A stretch of 64,000 nt of DNA, from the NCBI GenBank assembly GCA_025506515.1, contig CM046451.1, positions 65,365,635 through 65,429,634 on the forward strand. Reading direction: 5' to 3'. Positions 34,685 through 45,970 of this stretch are shown one piece after another. This stretch comes from Flaveria trinervia. Lineage: Eukaryota > Streptophyta > Magnoliopsida > Asterales > Asteraceae. The translations under genes were made by a program, and so were the position numbers. Each line of letters opens with the position of its first letter. The first letter of the stretch is position 1. Below the pieces are notes generated by a model. That model was not told the origin of the DNA. It made no database searches and was given only the letters and a program-made list of their open reading frames with translations.

Positions 34685-35464
34685 TCAAACTTCTGTTGCA
34701 TCAACTTTGTAAAGGCATCACACAACTTTGGATCAGAGGATGCAAAAATGATGTCATCTACATAAATTTGAACAAGTAGATTATGCTGCCCAGCTTTCTT
34801 AATGAATAAAGTCTTATCTATGGAGCCTCTAGTGAAATTATTTTCTAGAAGAAAGTTTGATAATGTCTCATACCAGCTCTAGGAGCTTGTTTTAACCATA
34901 AAGAGCCTTATCAAGCTTATACACCCAATTAGGATGTTTATTGTCCTCAAAGCCCGGAGGTTGACATACATAAACTTCTTCTTTAATTTTTCCATACGAA
35001 AATGCACTTTTGACATCCATTTGAAAAACTTTAAGATTTTGATAAGTAGCATAAGCTAAAAACAATCGAATTGCTTCCAGTCTGGCTACAGGGGAAAAGG
35101 TTTCATTATAATCAATACCTTCTTCTTGTGCAAACCCCTGAACAACCAGTCTGGCCTTGTTCTTAACAATAAGCCCATTTTCATCAGTTTTGTTCCTAAA
35201 CACCCATTTAGTGCCTATTGCACACTTACCTGGAGGTAGAGGAACCAGTTCCCACACTTGCTGTTTCTTGAACTGAAGAAGCTCAAGCTGCATGGCATCA
35301 ACCCATCCATTGTCCTTTAAAGCAATGTGATAATTCTTTGGCTCTTGCTGACTGATGAAGAGAGCATAGAAGCAGAAATTTGACAATTGACTTCTAGTTG
35401 ATACTCCAGCAGTGATATCACCAATGATTTGAGACATAGGGTGATTCTTCAGATCTTGATACAC
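34685..35464 (-). pseudogene. R2 reverse transcriptase
   Basis: Frame 35464-34892 covers QQVWELVPLPPGKCAIGTKW, FSPVARLEAIRLFLAYATY and MDVKSAFSYGK to KLDKALYG, where a lost base near 34895 breaks it. The palm continues out of frame with YVDD at 34753-34764. SAFLYG reads SAFSYG here. Confidence 0.88.
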
Positions 35465-36893
35465 AATGAGATCTGTGCAAGTGTTTGTAGCAGGCTCAGC
35501 AGTAACAGATGGTGATGGTGAATCATTTCCTTGAAACCAATCAGTGGATGGTAATTCAAAGGAAGTTGAATTCGAAGATATCTCATCAGCATTTGTTGTG
35601 GAGGTGCTACTGGAGCTACAGGAACATTAGGTCTAGCTGAATCAGGCAGCTGATCACTAAACCTGAAGAGGTGAGTATTGCAATCATCATCATCATCAGC
35701 AGTACCACCAGGTGGTGAACTGTTGACAGGAGCAACAGCAGGAGTTTGATAAGGAACATATTGCAGTATGTCCAAATCAAATAACTCCACAGGGCTTTGT
35801 GGAATCTTGTCCTTTGGAGATTCATTGAACTTAACATGTAGAGTTTCTTCAACCATCTTTGTTCTGCAGTTGAAGACTCTGTATGCCTTACAAGTAGATG
35901 AATAACCAACAAAATACCCTGCATCCACCTTAGGATCAAATTTTTGGAGTTGATCCTTTGTGTTGAGAATAAAACAGGGACACCCAAATGCTTTGAAAAA
36001 TGAAATCAGAGGAGCCAAATGATGGAGAACTTCATATGGAGTCTTCATCAACCTCTGATTTACTAAAACTCTATTTTGCACATAGCAAGCTGTGTTGACA
36101 GCTTCAGCCCAAAAGGTCAGTGGCAAACCTGAGTCGGCCAGCATGGACCTTGCAGCTTCAATGAGGTCCTGTTCTTTCTCTCCACTGCTCCATTTTGTTC
36201 TGGAGTCCTTGGAATGCTGAACTGCCTTTTGATTCCCTTTGAAAGATAGAAGTCATCAAGTGTATGATTTCTGAATTCAGTTCCATAGTCACTCCTAATA
36301 CACTTAACTGGAAGGGAATACTGCTTCTCAATGTACAACACAAAGTGGATAATCTTCTGAGCAACCTCATCCTTTGAATGTAGAAAGAAAGTCCATACAA
36401 ATCTGGAGTAATCATCCACAATTACCAGACAGTATTTCTTCTTTGCCATGCTCATTACTCTCACAGGACCAAATAGATCCATATGCAGTAATTGCAAGCA
36501 GGCAGTGGACTTAGGCACTTCAATAGGAGGGAATGAGACTTTGTGCTGTTTTCCTTTTAAACAAGCAGTGCAGGTTTCATCACAGTGGAACTCCTTTATT
36601 GGTAAGCCTCTGACTAAACTTTTGTGGGTAAGCTGTTTCATGTTTTTGAGATTAACATGACCAAGCGTTCTGTGCCACAGTTTAGATTCTTGAGAAGAGG
36701 CTTTGGAAAATAGGCAAGGATTGCCTTTGAGATCTATCTTCTTAGAAAGATATAAGGCATACACTCTTCCTGTCCTGTTGGCTTTCAGGAGAGTGTGATC
36801 ATCCAACACCTTGTCAATCAAGTGCAAAACTTTGGATGACAGAATCCTACAGTTTTGACTGGTGAAAAGAGCAACATGGCCTCTATCACACAT
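35449..36893 (-). pseudogene. R2 integrase
   Basis: Frame 36893-36117 contains LWHRTLGHVNLKNMKQL, CTACLKGKQHKVSFP, LLHMDLFGPV, IVDDYSRFVW, IRSDYGTEF (Asn to Tyr next to the catalytic Asp) and TPEQNGAVERKNRT. A one-base loss near 36167 moves the tail to frame 36144-35449. The DDE residues remain. Confidence 0.9.
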
Positions 36894-37136
36894 TTAACTG
36901 ACACTCAAGAGATTGTACTTGAGATTTTCCACATGATTAACATCATCAAATTTGATTTCTCCATTGGAGACAAAGCCCTTACCAATGATGTAACCCCTAG
37001 CATCATTGCCAAAAGAAACAAATCCCTTCTTTCCTTGAGAGTAGTCATGAAGAAGAGAGCTATTCCTAGTCATGTGCATAGATCCCCCACTGTCTACATA
37101 CCAGATGCTACTTTGGCATGTTGAAGAACCCTGCAA
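36894..37136 (-). pseudogene. R2 protease
   Basis: SSIWYVDSGGSMHMTRNSS with D-S-G at 37086-37094. A stop codon after LLSVS (36893-36895), where R1 reads SQMC, separates it from the integrase part. Confidence 0.85.
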
Positions 37137-37146
37137 TTATAAACAA

Positions 37147-38400
37147 TCAGTTAGCTTTAGAGACCCAAACCTTTTTGGTTTTGGGCCTGATCTCATCAAT
37201 AGATGGTAAACTAACAGGTTTATTTGAAACAACAGCCTGAGAGGAAGAAGATGATGTAGAAGAGGAGTCCTTTGGCTTGGACCTCCTTTTCTGTGGTTTC
37301 AACATAGGAGTGTCTAGTTGGTTAACTCTGCCCAATAGATGTTGAACCATCATTACCAGCTGTTTCTGATTTTGTGATAAAGCATTCAGCTCATCAGACA
37401 CATTGCCAGTGGAGTTTGATAAGTTCCTATGTAGCACCTTCTTCTTCTGAGCACTCTCAGCCGTCACCTGTTTAACCCCTTCCTTTTTGGATTTCTTTGA
37501 GGACTTAAGGGTTACAGGATTTGATGTTGCTGATACAAATGTGGTCTCAAACTCAGTTTTCATTTTTACCATTTTCTCTTTAATTTCTTCTTTTTGTTTG
37601 AGTTTGGAACCTCTTTTGTACCAACAATCATCTGTAAGATGATTGAACAGACCACATACTTCACATGGTATCTTCTTCATCTTAGGTTGATCATCAACTA
37701 AAGAGGGTGAAGCAACTGAAGACTTGTTCTTCAATGCTTTGGAAGCATTGTTTGCTTTCTTGACTGTCTCTTTAGTGGTCTTCAAACTCTTTCTACTGTC
37801 AGTTTTCTTCTCTTCAGTACTGACAGCAGTTGAAGTTTGAACTTCAGGTGTTAGATCCTGCTCTCTAGTCCTTTCAGGACCTTCAGAATTAACTCCTGAG
37901 TTGATCAACTCATTAATCATGTGAATGTCAGCATTTGAACCATCAACATCAGTTGATAAGTTCAAAGAGGGCTTGATGCTGACTGCTACTTCTGATTGTG
38001 CTGTATCAGAAGGTAGATCACATGATGTGATGGATTGGTTATCACTCTCACCATCAGATTCTACCTCTGCTCTTGGGGTAAAATCTGTAAGTGGAGCAGT
38101 GTGATTGTAACCAATTCCAAACTTCACATTTGAAGCAGATTGCTTACTAAGAAGCATTTCAAAACCTTTGCATGATTGTACCCATCTATCACACTCGACC
38201 TGGGTAACTGCAAGGGTTTCTTTGAGATCTTTGTACTTCTCTAGAAGTACTTCTTCTCTAGCCTTATCATCAATTATTTGGCAATTCAGTTTATAAATCT
38301 CATCATTTTTATCTTTAAGCACAGACTTAGACTCAGCTTTGTTTTTGGAAATTATTTGTTCTAGCTCAATGTTCTTATTAATTAGAGCTACATTTGCTTC
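37147..38400 (-). pseudogene. R2 gag-protease linker with intact second CCHC knuckle
   Basis: An open frame of 391 codons (38322-37147), the longest in the window. Order: coiled-coil part (DEIYKLNCQIIDDKAREE), acidic/Ser-rich part, Lys-rich SVASPSLVDDQPKMKK, then CEVCGLFNHLTDDC (37624-37665), a perfect CX2CX4HX4C spacing, then Lys/Thr-rich tail to WVSKAN. Gag already has its own knuckle more than 1 kb upstream, so this is a second one just before the protease. Function unknown; nucleic-acid binding is a guess from the motif. Confidence 0.8.
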
Positions 38401-38420
38401 TCTAATGGAAGCAAATGCTG

Positions 38421-39446
38421 CTATGCATGGTTAGAACATAATTTGGCTTTTGCCTCAGAGGATACCTGTGATACCTGAGGTGTAGAGGCATTAGAAAATG
38501 AAGTATCAGCAGACTCCAAAGCCATAAGAGCCAGATTCCCAAAAGGACTGTCACCACCATGTTGACCAACACCTGAAAACAGTTGATCATGACCAGACAT
38601 GTCATCTGGTAAACTGCCCCAGTCAACAACTCCTGGGGTGAAGAAGCTGTGTTGTTGAGGTTGAGTTTGTTGATGAGATTGGGATGGCTGAGGTTCTGGT
38701 AGTGCATGAGGTTGTGGTGCCATAGGAACTTGAACTTGATTTGACTGTGGCATGTAATAACAAGGGTACGGATATGGCATTTGACCCTGAGGAACAAAAT
38801 ATGCCGGAGATTGTTGTTGAGGATGATGACTAGAAGTGACAGGATGTTGCCCTCTGTGTTGTTGACTATTGCCAGGAAAAGTCACAAAGGGTGTAGTGGA
38901 GTTTGATCCAGTTGATCTACACTCTCTTGCAAAGTGTCCAAGCCTTTGGAATTTGTGACACCTCAACTTGCTCTTGTCAAAACCAACTTTGGTTTTGCCA
39001 GAGAGTCCTGGGAATTTTCTTCCAGTTCTTTTATAGAACTTCTGAGATCTGATATTTATCAGGGCCATTTGGCTCAAAATATCCATCTCTTCTAAGTCGT
39101 CATCAGCAATCCCCTTGAGATCATCCATAATGAAGCATAAATTGCCATTATTACACCCAGTAAACTGACCATCAACACTCACAAATGCAGAATCAGAAGT
39201 GCTTTAGGAGAAATTCATATGCTCATCATACTGGCATTCAGATGAAGCATATTCTGACTCATGACCAACCAAGGCAGTGTTGCCTGGTACAAAGTCTTCA
39301 GTGAGCTTTCCAGATGAGGACAGCTTTCTCTTAACAGACAGGTGATGGAGCATTCGTCTTTGCCATATGTTATACTCATTCCTAACCAGCATCGGTGGCT
39401 TGGTTGAGGAACTAGTATTGTGAGGATCATTGGAGGGAGTAGTCAT
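38421..39446 (-). pseudogene. R2 gag, capsid core deleted
   Basis: ATG at 39446 (MTTPSNDPHNTSSSTKPPML). After RMLHHLSV the frame jumps to KRKLSSSGKLTED. Relative to R1, bases corresponding to 6156-6699 (544 bp) are missing, with TT shared at the joint. The second part (39182-38421) has a knuckle CHKFQRLGHFAREC (38919-38960) whose second Cys is Phe (codon at 38949-38951). Without capsid, R2 could move only with help. Confidence 0.88.
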
Positions 39447-39660
39447 TTTCAGTTCAAAAACAATTTAATTCAAGCTTTTAAAAGTTTTACACAGACCACA
39501 ACAAACTCAATGAAAACCAAGAAAAGATCTCAGGATGAATGACCAGAAATACAGAAAATTCAATCTCTATAACCGTTTCTTGCAAAAACAAAAGCTAATT
39601 CAATCAAACTTAGATCTTGAATAGCAGTTTCAATGATCAATTATTAGATCGATCAATGAT

Positions 39661-39678
39661 TAACCGGCTCTGATACCA
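39661..39678 (-). other. R2 primer binding site
   Basis: On the minus strand TGGTATCAGAGCCGGTTA, initiator-Met type, two bases inside the LTR edge at 39681. Confidence 0.93.
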
Positions 39679-39680
39679 TT

Positions 39681-40611
39681 TGACAGGATCAACGATCACA
39701 AGTTTGATGTATTAGGATTCAAAGCAGCGGAATACGAACAAGAATTAGACAAATTGTAGCAAGCAATCGATACTTGTATGCATTAAGAGCGCATACGTTA
39801 TAGGGAGAGAATATTTGTTTCTGATTTCAAGGAATGTTTATAGATATAGAATATTTCTAATCAAATCATTCAAAAACATTCATTCATTCATTACAATTAC
39901 AATAGGTTGTCACTCCTTATATAGAGTGCAACAATCATGCTGTTATCACGGAAAGTGACAACTGGCAGATCTAATACAAAAATAACTAACTCTTAACAAA
40001 CTACTGAAATGTTCACAACTACTGAGAACATATCAGAGTGTTAAGTACAGAATATAAAACTACTGAAACTACAACGACTGAATAACAAGCTCTTCAGTCG
40101 TTTTACAAAACTACTGAAACATAAAACTACTAAAACTAGAAATATAAAACTACTGATATCACAACTACTGAAGAAGTACTCTTCAGCAGTTGTGACAAAC
40201 TACTGACGCTTCAGTACTTGATCTTCAGACTTTGACCTTCAGATGTTTCATTAGCTGATGACTTCAGTAGATATCATCAGCTGATGTCTTCAGTCTTTGT
40301 CTTCAGACTTTGTACATCAGTTGTTGATCTTCAGCACTTGTAAACTCTTCAGCTGTTGTACTTCAGTACTTTGGTCTTTCAGCTTCAGCACTTGTGTTCT
40401 TCAGTTGTTCAGCTTCAGTACTTGTGTTCTTCGGCTGTTGTACTTCAGCACTTTAGTTCTTCAGCTGTTGGAATCTTCAGCACTTGATCTTCAGCTGTTG
40501 AAGTCTTCAGCACTTGTCAAACTGCTGATGAGTCTTTCAGCAGTTGTTGTGATACCATGTGGGACTTAGAGGTTTTCTGATCTTGGCTCATTGGTTCTTT
40601 TGGTCCAACCA
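39681..40611 (-). repeat. R2 5' LTR (right)
   Basis: 931 bases, TGACAGGATC to CCAACCA. It is 30 bases longer than the left LTR because of a tandem duplication in the CTTCAG-rich U3 (near 40400-40430). It shows the intact LTR terminus of this family. Confidence 0.93.
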
Positions 40612-40616
40612 GAAAG

Positions 40617-42250
40617 AATTACAGGTGAAGGATTTGTGACAAATGGGATGCTGAGCTTTGACAGAGTGAACTACTATGAACAACTAAACTTCAATCTGCT
40701 ATGCATCTCTCAGATCTCTGACAAGAAATATTCAACTCACTTTACTCACACTCATTGCTATATTCTAAAACCTAGAGTTCAGATCTCTGAAGAATGGGTT
40801 GTCCTAAAGACCCCGAGGAAGAATAATACTTATGTTTTAAACCTGAATTCTGCAACACCTACAGAAGAAATATGTCTTTTGTCAAAAGCATCATTTGATG
40901 AGTCAAATCTTTGGCGCAGATGTTTGGGGCACACAAACTTTAAAAACATGAACAGATTGGTCAAACGAAACTATGTCATTGGTCTTCCTCAAAAAGAATT
41001 TCATTCTGTTGATCACTGTTCAACGTGCCTTAAAGGAAAACAACAAAAATCTTATCATAAATCCAAGCTAGTGAACACAAACAATACTCCATTGAAGCAA
41101 CTTCATATGGATCTGTTTTGACCAACTCATGCTACGAGCATTAGAAAGAAACAGTATTGTTTGGTGATCATTGATGACTTTTCAAGATTTACATCAGTCT
41201 TCTTCTTACTTCACAAAAATGAGGCTTCCTAAATAATTCAAAACTTTATCACAAAAATTGAAAACCAACTTGATGATAAGGTCAAAAACAATAAGAAGTG
41301 ACAATGCTACTAAATTTAATAATGAGAACATGAGTTCATTTTGTGCAAGCAAAGGTTTTGCTCATTAATTCAGTGTAGCTAGAACTCCTCAACAAAATGG
41401 GGTAGCTGAAAGGAGGAATAGAACACTGATTGAAGTAATAAGAACAATGCTAGCTGATGCTAACTGCTAATCACCGTCTGGGAAGAGGCAGTTAACACTT
41501 CGTGCTTTGTGCAAAATCAAACTCTAATTGTAAAAGAAAGTCACATGACTCCTTAGGAACTGATTTTTCAAAGAAAACCATTCATTGGATTTTTCAAGTC
41601 ATTTGGTAGTCCTGTCTTAATATTAAACACCCGAGACTACTTAGGAAAGTTTTCATCTAAGTCTGATGAAGGATTCTTTGTAGGTTATTCTTCTCTTTAA
41701 AAGGCTTACAGAGTGTTTAATCCTAGATTAAACATTATTGATGAATTAACAAATGTTCAATTCAAGGAAAATTCATTTCCCAAATCCACAAATGGTCTCG
41801 ACTGGTTGTTTGATATTGACTCATTTACAAAATCATTTGATCAATTTCACTTGTCTAATGCAGAAAATTTACATTCAATAGAAACCTCTATAGATGTAGA
41901 AAGAAGAGATAACTTTTCATTGATTCCTCCTACATCTACTGAATACATGAATGAAGATGTTCCTCTCCAGGCTGATCCCATCAGACAACCATCACAAAAC
42001 CAAAGTGTTTCAACTGAAGGAGGTCCAAGCCTGTTACGATCACACTCAGATGATGTGTCAACTGAGATCAGAAATAAAAAGAAGATACCCTTCTAGCTGA
42101 AACACAAAGAACTGCAATTGATGGAAGCAATCACAGTGCTGCTGAAGCTGAAGCAGGAACTGAATCGGAGTCTGACTATCTTCATAATTCCCCAATAGTA
42201 CAAGATGAAGGTGCCTCTAACCATAATGAACTGAATGTCTCCAATTTTGA
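40617..42250 (+). pseudogene. Element D protease end and integrase
   Basis: Frame 40591-41121 continues the protease and GAG-pre-integrase parts (ITGEGFVTNGMLSFDRVNYY, LWRRCLGHTNFKNMNRL, CSTCLKGKQQKSYHK, LHMDLF). After a stop at 41119, VIIDDFSRF, a broken SDNATKF and TPQQNGVAERRNRTLIE follow in two frames. The tail (41713-42096) is acidic and Ser-rich. It ends at 42250, about where RT should begin, at the joint with Y. Confidence 0.85.
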
Positions 42251-42295
42251 TGACCGTTTGACGAAGAGTGATTGTTGACCGTTTGACGAAGAGTG
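42251..42295. repeat. Templated 20-base duplication at D/Y joint
   Basis: TGACCGTTTGACGAAGAGTG at 42251-42270 is repeated at 42276-42295 after the spacer ATTGT. The second copy is in its proper place in the gypsy integrase (VDRLTKSAHF); the first is an extra copy joined to D. Confidence 0.95.
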
Positions 42296-43255
42296 CCCAC
42301 TTCCTACCGATCCGCGAGACATATTCATCTGATAGGTTGGTTGACATGTTCATGAAGGAGATTGTAACTCGTCCTAGTGTGTCGGTGTCCATTGTGTCTG
42401 ATCGTGACACCTGGTTTACATCTAAATTCTTGAAGAAATTCCATGATGCCATAGGGACGAGGTTTCATATTAGCACGGCTTATCATCCCCAAACTGATGG
42501 TCAGTTAGAAAGGACCATTCAGACATTGGAAGACATGCTTCAGGCATGTGTGATTGATTTTGGGGGAAGTTGGGATGACCACTTACCGTTAGCTGAATTC
42601 TTATACAATAACAGCTATCATGCTAGCATTGGTATGCCACCATACGAGATGCTATACGGTAGGAGATGCAGAAAACCTGTTTGTTGGGGTGAAATTGGTC
42701 AAAAGGAATTGGGAGCATCGAGGTAATCGAGGCTACGGCCAAGAAGCTTGAGAAAATTAAAGCCTTCATGAAGGCAGCAAAAGATAGGCAGAAGTCGTAT
42801 GGCAATAGACGACACAAACCAATTGAGTTCCAAGTGGGTGACCGAGTTATGTTGAAGGTCTCACCTTGGAAGGGTATTATCTGATTCGGGAAGCGGGGAA
42901 AGTTGGGCCCAAGGTATATAGGCCCTTTCCGAATCATTGCTCGAGTAGGAGAGGTGGCCTATAGGTTGCAGTTACCAGATGAGTTGAGTGGGATTCACCC
43001 GACCTTCCATGTATCTCATTTGAGGAAGTGTTTAGCTGATGAAGACATGGTGTTCCACTAGAGGACATCGAAGTGGACAAAAGGCTCAATTATGTGGAGC
43101 AACTAGTGACAATCATCGATCATAAAGAGAAGAGGCTGAGAAATAAAGTGGTTCCTCTTGTGCGTGTACAATGGAAGCACAGGAAGGGATCCGAGTCTAC
43201 ATGGGAGACTGTCGACGAGATGAGGCAGCATCGTCCTTATCTGTTCGAGGAATAA
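42270..43255 (+). pseudogene. Y integrase C-terminus with chromodomain
   Basis: Frame 42268-42726 reads VDRLTKSAHFLPI, IVSDRDTWFTSKFLKKFHDA, STAYHPQTDGQLERTIQTLE and EFLYNNSYHASIGMPPYE, the core of a gypsy integrase (second Asp and Glu visible). Frameshifts near 42715 and 43050 and a stop near 42883 follow. Then come GPFRIIARVGEVAYRL, IHPTFHVSHLRKC and the C-terminal VRVQWKHRKGSESTWETVDE, the chromodomain-like end of plant chromoviruses. It ends at 43255. Confidence 0.88.
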
Positions 43256-43280
43256 CTGGTTTCGGGGATGAAACCAATAT

Positions 43281-43293
43281 AAGGGGGTGGACT
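43281..43293 (+). other. Y polypurine tract
   Basis: AAGGGGGTGGACT directly before the LTR start TGTAACACC, the common arrangement in plant chromoviruses. Confidence 0.85.
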
Positions 43294-43939
43294 TGTAACA
43301 CCCGGTTATTTTAAAAAAGGACATGACATGAAGAATAAATGAAAGAAAAGCAATAAAGTCCAAGTGGAAGGACTAAAAGTGTCCAAAAGGACAAATCCTT
43401 GAAAACTTAGTGTAAAGATGGGCATGGCCGCCCACCCTCCCTTCACATAACACTTTCTTTCGGTTTTACAGAGAGAGAGAGAGCAGAACTTCAAGTTTTG
43501 AAGAAAAGAAGAAGAAGAAGAAGAGAAGTCGAATTCAAGGTAAGAATTCGTGGTTTCTAAGTGTTTATGATGGGTTTTATCCCGGTTATATGCTTATGTG
43601 CTTAAGTGTTTGTGTGTGTGCTCGGGTGTGTGTGTTTGGTGATGTTTTTAGGTGTTTGAACTCGGTTGCAAAGGGTTAGAAAGGAAGAAACACCCAAGTT
43701 GGATAAGGTGAGTTCTAGACCCTAGTTTCTACTTGTTTTTAAACATCTTTGGGGATGAAAATGTATTTAAATGATTTTTACAATGTTTGAGTATGTATGC
43801 CCGTATGTATTATGCATGTTGTATGATGATTCTTAAAGGCTTATAGGTTATTCATTTTTAGAATAGCCATATTAAGCTTAGAACAGTTGGGTTTGATGAT
43901 TGGGTTTGAAGACATCCTAGAAACATGTTTTACACAAAG

Positions 43940-44310
43940 CTCATGCGCCTAGATAAGGCTTATACGCCTGAAATTGCCTTAGAAATGTTTTATGTATAGC
44001 CCATGCGCCTGAACAGTGGTCCATGCACCTAAAAATATTTGTCGGATGACTAAGTGTAGGGCCATGCGCCCCAATAGTGCCCATGCGCCTAAGTGGCCCA
44101 TGCGCCTAAATGTTCATACGCCTGAATAGTACCATGTGCCAAGATTTGGGCTGGAATTGACTAAGTGCCGAGACGTCCAGGATTCCCATGCTCCTAGGCA
44201 CTCATGCGCCTGTATAGTGCCCATGCACCTGAAAGTTGCCCATGCGCCTAAGTGTTCTCCATGCGCCTGCATAGTGTCCATGCGCCTGCATAGTGCCCAT
44301 GTGCCTAAGG
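43940..44310 (+). repeat. CATGCGCCT degenerate array in Y LTR
   Basis: About 20 copies of CATGCGCCT or one-base variants, separated by 8 to 20 bases (often GAATAGTGCC-like). Not a perfect tandem repeat. The short ORF at 44136-44348 is only this array read through. Confidence 0.85.
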
Positions 44311-44611
44311 ACTTAGAATATTTTCTGATTTTTAGGGAAAAAGTGTAATGTAGGCTTTGACTTGGGAGATTCCCGGGGGCTATGTAAGTTGACTTTGTGA
44401 AGTCATTTATGTTGTGATGATGTGATGAATGATTGTATGATATGTTCCTTATGATGAATGTTTATCTTTCCTATGGCTTTACGTGTTATGTTATGAATGA
44501 ATAAAGTATTATGTATGTAAAGTGAAAGATAATAAAAAAGGAACATGAGGTAAGAATGCATGCATCATTGTGTGACGAAAGAACGGACGAAAGGCATGCA
44601 AGCAAAGAATT

Positions 44612-45020
44612 GAGGTGAGTAACTCAGTTGTTGCAACAGACTCGGACAGCATGCTATCGTGAAGTTGCCATGAGGTGAACAACCCTATGGTTGCAACAGA
44701 CTCCGTTAGCATGCTATCATGGAAAGTGGCAATTGGGGTGAGCAACCCTACGGTTGCAACAGACTCGGATAGCGTGCTATCATGGAATGTGGCAATTGGG
44801 GTGAGCAACCCTATGGGTGCAACAGACTCGGGTAGTAAGCTATCGTGAAGTTGCCATGAGGTGAGCGACCCTATGGTTGCAACAGACTCGGATAGCGTGC
44901 TATCATTGAAAGTGGCAATTGGGGTGAGAAACCTTATGGTTGCAACAGATTCGGATTGCGTGCAAATAGTTGTGATTGTTAATGGGGTGAGCGACTCTGT
45001 TGTCGCAACAGACTCGAAAG
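44612..45020 (+). repeat. 62-base minisatellite in Y LTR, about 7 copies
   Basis: Each unit starts near GGTGAGCAACCCTATGGTTG and continues CAACAGACTCGGATAGCGTG, then a variable TATCATGGAAAGTGGCAATT part. About seven units, diverging at both ends. It produces a spurious minus-strand ORF. Confidence 0.9.
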
Positions 45021-45493
45021 GATGAACGTATAAAGGGAGGAAGTTACCGAATGTAATGGAAGATAATAATGATATTATTCGTATGTACGTAAGATGTATG
45101 ATCACGAAAGAATGAAAAGTATAGTTTATTCTGAAAGAAAGTAAAGAACGGTTTTAACGGTTGAAATGTATGTTTTATTATAAAACTAGAACTCACTCAG
45201 CAATGCTGACTTTTATACATTTTCAGTTAGCAGGTAAACATTGCTGAGGATGGCACGAGGCGGCTTCTCAGCTCCTTTGGATGGCATTCTTTTGTTAATG
45301 ATTTTGCATTGTAATGCGAAAGAGTGATGTTTTGAAATGAACGCTTATATTAACTTGCAAAAATATTTGTAATGATATGAAAAGTTATTTTTTTTATGTT
45401 TCCGCTGCAATGTTTTCGTAAGGCAAATGTAATTATAATGTTTTATCTTTAATGAATGACCAAGTGTGAGGTTTCCCGGAACGGGGCCTTACA

Positions 45494-45970
45494 CTAGACA
45501 AATGCACAGAAGTATTTGTTAATCCGCATTAACCAATGGGGATGACCAACATACTAATGCTGAAGATCAAGTAAAGAAATGTTGATCAAGTCAACTCATC
45601 CGCATTTACCAATGCGGATGAATAAGAAGAAATACGGATCAAGACATAGACTAGTTCTGATGTATAGGTCAGGGGTAGTTTAGTCATTTTGTTAAAAGGT
45701 ACATTGTCTGCCTATAAATAGAATAGAAAACCTCGTACATGAGGTGACACTAGATAGACAATCAGAATATTTAGTATTCTCTAGGTGCATTTTTATTGTT
45801 CTTGCTAAACCCTAGCATTTATTGTAATCACCATTATTCATACATACAAAGCATTTATGAGTATTTCTTCTGCATTGAATGTTTCTTGATTGTATGATTC
45901 CGCCATTCTATCACTAACTTAATCATTATATTCGATCGTAAGTGAGAACCACAATCTCACTACCCAGTCA
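45494..45970 (+). repeat. Element D 3' LTR, 5'-truncated
   Basis: Matches 24326-24798 of the 5' LTR; the first 150 or so bases are missing at the joint with Y. Ends CCCAGTCA at 45970. Confidence 0.9.

Larger units (their letters stand above)
28460..40611 (-). mobile_element. Sirevirus-like copia element R2, inserted in D
   Basis: 12.15 kb, flanked by a perfect 5-base duplication GAAAG (28455-28459 and 40612-40616). Minus-strand order: LTR (40611-39681), primer site, gag, linker, protease, integrase, RT, RNase H (to about 33860), repeat spacer, env-like ORF (33056-30258), a piece of element A, LTR (29360-28460). No polypurine tract stands before the left LTR, because A-derived sequence occupies that place. 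Gag lacks the capsid core. It is a second copy of the R1 family. Confidence 0.93.
42251..45493 (+). mobile_element. Ty3/gypsy chromovirus fragment Y (3' part)
   Basis: The 3' half of a Tekay/Del-like element: C-terminal integrase with chromodomain, polypurine tract and a 2.2-kb LTR. The gag, protease, RT and RNase H are absent, as are D's RT and RNase H. The simplest view is that a whole gypsy element entered the D 3' LTR and a later deletion removed everything between D integrase and gypsy integrase. Confidence 0.85.
43294..45493 (+). repeat. Y 3' LTR
   Basis: 2200 bases from TGTAACACCCGG to GGGGCCTTACA, the classic chromovirus termini. Contains AG/GAA microsatellites (43468-43530), a CATGCGCCT array and a 62-base tandem repeat. 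It is followed by D LTR sequence (CTAGACAAATGC). Confidence 0.9.
24170..45970 (+). mobile_element. Sirevirus-like copia element D, host of R2 and Y
   Basis: LTR at about 24170-24798 and a truncated partner at 45494-45970 share the CCGCATT..AATGCGG motif and the end CACTACCCAGTCA. Between them lie gag, a linker, protease, integrase, the R2 insertion (28460-40611) and the gypsy fragment Y (42251-45493). D's RT, RNase H, polypurine tract and the start of its 3' LTR are gone. I could not find a clean target duplication, but the C reading frame appears to continue across D. Confidence 0.85.

Noticed and set aside
42268..43255. Gypsy integrase as a domesticated host gene
   Set aside because: It has frameshifts and a stop and is followed directly by its own polypurine tract and LTR.
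44509..45105. 198-codon minus-strand ORF with repeated ESVAT units
   Set aside because: It is the 62-base minisatellite of the gypsy LTR read in reverse. 62 is not a multiple of three, but the units vary enough to keep a frame by chance; no start context or homology.
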